Part shown: positions 60,977-64,000 of the stretch, piece after piece
Position numbering within the stretch: position 1 is the stretch's first letter
How the letters are laid out: every line of letters starts with the position of its first letter
Assembly (NCBI RefSeq): GCF_010183535.1
Contig: NC_071332.1
Coordinates: 15,996,001-16,060,000 of the forward strand
From: Caenorhabditis remanei
Taxonomy: Eukaryota > Nematoda > Chromadorea > Rhabditida > Rhabditidae
Direction: 5' to 3'
Length of the DNA: 64,000 nt
Notes under the pieces: generated by a model
What the model was told of the DNA's origin: nothing
Databases searched by the model: none
The model's input: the letters and a program-made list of their open reading frames with translations, nothing else
Translations under genes and position numbers: made by a program

Positions 60977-63598
60977 TTATTCATCAAACAAAGCGACTAA
61001 ACTATGGAAAGCTTCTTTCATGTGCTGAGCCATTCGATCGGAATCCGTCATTTCCGATGAGTGATATGAAGTGATGGCCATTAAAATAGCTTGGTTTCCT
61101 CCAAATCTGTAACAAATTCCATATCCATCTTGAGCAACTGCTCCAAATGATCCACCGAGAACAATATTGTTCACCGAGCAGTCTTCATCAATTGAATTTG
61201 TCATGTTGGGAGCCTGAAAGAACTAATCGTGTACTGTCAACTGATACTCGAAGTGGGAACTCACATTACTCGTGCTCAAAAGCCATTTTTGACTGGAATA
61301 ATAATCAAGGAATGGGCTTGAATATCCAAGACCTTTTGCCAAAACACACAGTACGAAGAGATGACGATCAACTCCGTTTCCCATCATTATTTGCTTGCAG
61401 TTATTAACATGAGCTTCACATGCTTCCTTCAGAAGTTTTCGCTTGATTTTTTTCTGAATTCAAAAAAAAACTTTGATTGAGAATCTGAAGATCTAGAAAA
61501 TAATAAGTTCACTCACCTCGGATTTCTCGTCGAGCATAGCTTCTACGAATTCGCAAGAAGCATCAGTTACTGGTCTCAATGTTTCCGTCCTGGAATTGGC
61601 AAAGGATCGAACTGATCCAGACTCATAAGTCTGAGTGAACTTTCCTTGGTCCTGAATTGGATTGAAATTTATTATTTACATATCCGAATACTATGTATGT
61701 TTCTCACCTTGTAATAAGCCAACTGAATTGCCATTTGCACAAATCCATCTGGTGAAATTCCGCAAGTTTTCAGTTTTCCTTTTCCAAAATCCAAAAATAT
61801 TATTGAATGCATATGAATGTCATTAGTTGCTTTCAAGTGGGACTCAAAGCATCTTTCAACTTCCGATTCCATTCCATCCACAATTTCGAAATTCAACTTT
61901 TCTGCTAATTTCAAAGTCTTTCTGTCCTCATCCAATACTTTTTCGTTCTCTAACTGTTCCTCCCGACTCGGCGACACCAGAATCTGTTTGTCAATGTTCA
62001 AAAAATTCTCACATAAATGGCCAAGTTCTGCTCCATCACATGGAGAATGCTCCCCAGTAGCTCCGCCTCTTCCATTGGCACAAACGGCGAAATTCATTGT
62101 TTTATCGAACCATCGATTTGAGCCATCTCCTGTTAGCGTATCTTTCATGTATCGAGATGCTTTCTCCACGGTTTCCACACCCCAGGCATCCGTCTCATCT
62201 ACTGAAACAACGAATTGAGCAGTTTCTATGACTTTCAATAGTTTCTTGTTGTTTCTGTTCTCCAGGAAGAATTTCTGTCGGTTGATGCTCCATTCCGTAC
62301 GCCGATCCGTAGTTAGACTGGCTATTTTTGACATGAATCCAGTTGATTTATCGTTTCGATTCATCATTTCAGAGACAATTCTGGAATCAATTAATACTTT
62401 TGAAACATTCACACCATTTTCATCATGATCATTTAGACTGAGAACAGAAACTTGATTGCGCTTTTTTCTATCCAAATTTTCAGAGACAAATAAGAAGTGT
62501 ACGGTTTTGTCGGCCCCGCTACTAAACCCTTTTATCTAAGAATCATCGCTTAGTTCTCCCCTTTTCCAAGATTTCAAACAACTATTGTATGACCAGAACC
62601 CAATAAACAAACTCACTTCACCAATTCGTCGACACTGTAAAGCTTCCCATTTTCATCACAAGTATCCACTTTGTACCATGTTCCTTTATGAACGACCAGT
62701 GCGTGCCTACTTGGCGGATTCCGTTGAAAATGATCACATTCTTTACCTGGAATTCTGCATCCATTATAGATATTTCTGTAGTGTCTTGTTGATAATAATC
62801 CTTCTCCAACCTGGATATTCAAATAAGGTATCAAATTTTATTACAGTAACTCACTGCCAAATATTTCTGTCTGTCCAACGATAAATTTGCTAGTGTCTCA
62901 ATGTACAGTATTCGTGCCACTTGATAAATCTGTGTCAGATCATTGTCTCCATACATAACAATATGGGCAATGCTACTATTTATAGCCAAAGAATATCTTC
63001 CTGCAAGGTAAATATACTTTTCCCAGAATGGAGTCACATAATTCTCGCTGAATTTATGCAAAAGCCAAGCGAATCGTTGTAGCGTTCGTCCTTCGGATGA
63101 TAAGAACTTATTTGATATTTTGATCAGTTGAATGTAGTCTTCCTGATAAGAATACAGGTTAGGCATGATTTGAAACTACAAAGAACGAACCTCAGGGGTG
63201 ACATGTCTCATCGTACACAAGTATCTTTCGACTGTATCATCTAGACTTGGGAGTGGAAGATTCGGAAGTAGACGATCACATGAAGATAATTGAGGCGGTG
63301 CTATTTTGAGAAGAACCCTCCGGAGGGCACCCCAAATAATTGTCCAGTATGATGGCTTCTTCGGGTTCTCTTTCAGGTATCCTTTGTAAGAAAAGAAGAA
63401 ATATTTGAGAAAATGACGCAGAAGGAATACACAAGCATAGACCGAACCGATAGAAATAGCCAATGGTTTTAGAACAACGTGAAGACTGGTTTGAAGGTCT
63501 TGAACATCGAAGTTTTTGAGTTGATAACCAGTGGCAGTAGTGATCAGAGCCAGGAATGGAACCGGCCGAACTGGCCAAAGACGATTTTCAAACCAATT
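60977..63598 (-). CDS. Carnitine O-acyltransferase, CPT1-like (5' end off window)
   Basis: Exons seen: 63598-63191, 63175-62855, 62810-62617, 62521-61708, 61651-61517, 61453-61265, 61213-60977. The enzyme moves acyl groups between CoA and carnitine for fatty-acid transport. The first visible exon has a hydrophobic segment (VYACVFLLRHFLKYFFF) as in outer-membrane CPT1. Catalytic His is in GEHSPCDG; further marks are CRIPGKECDHF, SLTTDRRTEW, TQTYESGSVRSF and GVDRHLFVL. The 62521 acceptor is chosen to keep frame and is less certain. Around HFLFVSENLD the sequence departs from the usual family pattern. N-terminal exon(s) should lie beyond 64000, behind a foldback repeat in the intron. Confidence 0.82.
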
Positions 63599-63639
63599 CT
63601 GAAAGTAAACATGAGTAAGAAGTAGAGAGTCGTCTCGCG

Positions 63640-64000
63640 AGAATCAGTTTCAGCACTTTACGAGAATCCAGCGGAATACAGAATATTCTCGTTTATTCTT
63701 GTCTCGTTTTGTCCAGCATAAAGTTCAGCGTATTCTCGTTCAGCATAGTTCAGTTACAGCATATTCCAGCACGTTTCCCGCATAATTTCTTGCTGGACTC
63801 GCGAGACAAACGTGAATTCTTTTTCTGTGAGAAAAATATAAAAATGTATTATTTCCGTGATATTTAATTGTGAAGAAAGTACATTTTCGTGATTCTCGCA
63901 ATTTCCAGAGAGAAATTATGCGGGAATGAGAAAGAAATTAAGTGTGCTGGAATATGATGTAACTGAACTATGATGAAGTTTTGCTGAAGTATGCTGAACT
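63640..64000. repeat. Foldback repeat at the right window edge
   Basis: CAGCATAGTTCAGTTACAGC and CATATTCCAGCACG (63735-63775) reappear inverted at 63945-64000 (GTGCTGGAATATGATGTAACTGA). The element continues past the window. It lies in the presumed first intron of the carnitine acyltransferase gene. Confidence 0.55.

Overview
The window looks like Caenorhabditis (nematode) genomic DNA. Introns are mostly 40-60 nt and end in TTTCAG-like acceptors. Intergenic DNA is AT-rich and full of small palindromic transposons. The gene content is typical of nematode chromosome arms: srh, str/srj and srbc chemoreceptors, F-box/FTH (fbxa-type) proteins, a nuclear receptor, C-type lectin, ShKT and EGF/VWA secreted proteins, and a carnitine acyltransferase.

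The main feature is a 10,875-bp virus-like transposon of the Polinton/Maverick type at 2020-12894. It starts AG and ends CT, carries ~0.9-kb terminal inverted repeats (TIRs), and is flanked by a 6-bp target duplication (ATTGCT) inside exon 2 of a str/srj receptor gene. It encodes a chromodomain integrase, a packaging ATPase, an adenain-like protease, major- and minor-capsid candidates, a glycine-rich pVI/pX-like protein, a paired-CxxC protein and three small or charged proteins of unknown role. I see no DNA polymerase B. The genes are dense, TATA-driven and GC-richer than the flanks. The TIRs hold arrays of E2F-like TTGGCGCGAA sites, a tRNA-like B box, a 14-bp minisatellite and repeats of GGCCTATTACACTA.

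Region by region: 1-1.7 kb, the 3' end of an srh gene and repeat debris. 1.7-13.9 kb, the str/srj gene split by the Polinton. 14.4-18.3 kb, broken srh copies, one cut by fragments of a gypsy-like LTR element and one inverted. 18.3-31.7 kb, an F-box/FTH cluster of eight loci plus a relic; three look intact (E, F, H) and the others are frameshifted, truncated, lack the F-box exon or are MITE-terminated. 32-35.5 kb, a ShKT secreted-protein gene, a duplicate of its promoter and first exon, and a complete str gene between them. 35.9-41.4 kb, srh relics around a six-exon nuclear receptor gene that carries a hAT-like MITE. 41.9-49 kb, a C-type lectin gene facing a large EGF/VWA GPI-type gene. 51-55.3 kb, an srbc gene, a Tc1-type MITE and a 1.66-kb palindrome. 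55.4-58.3 kb, small single-TM proteins, three of which form a recognisable family. 59-60.2 kb, a second complete str gene. 61-63.6 kb, a carnitine acyltransferase whose 5' end lies off the right edge.

The Polinton genes form a virion-plus-integration module. The host genes are mostly chemosensory, protein-turnover and secreted (possibly immune) families that turn over quickly. Family assignments rest on motif recognition by eye, with no database search.
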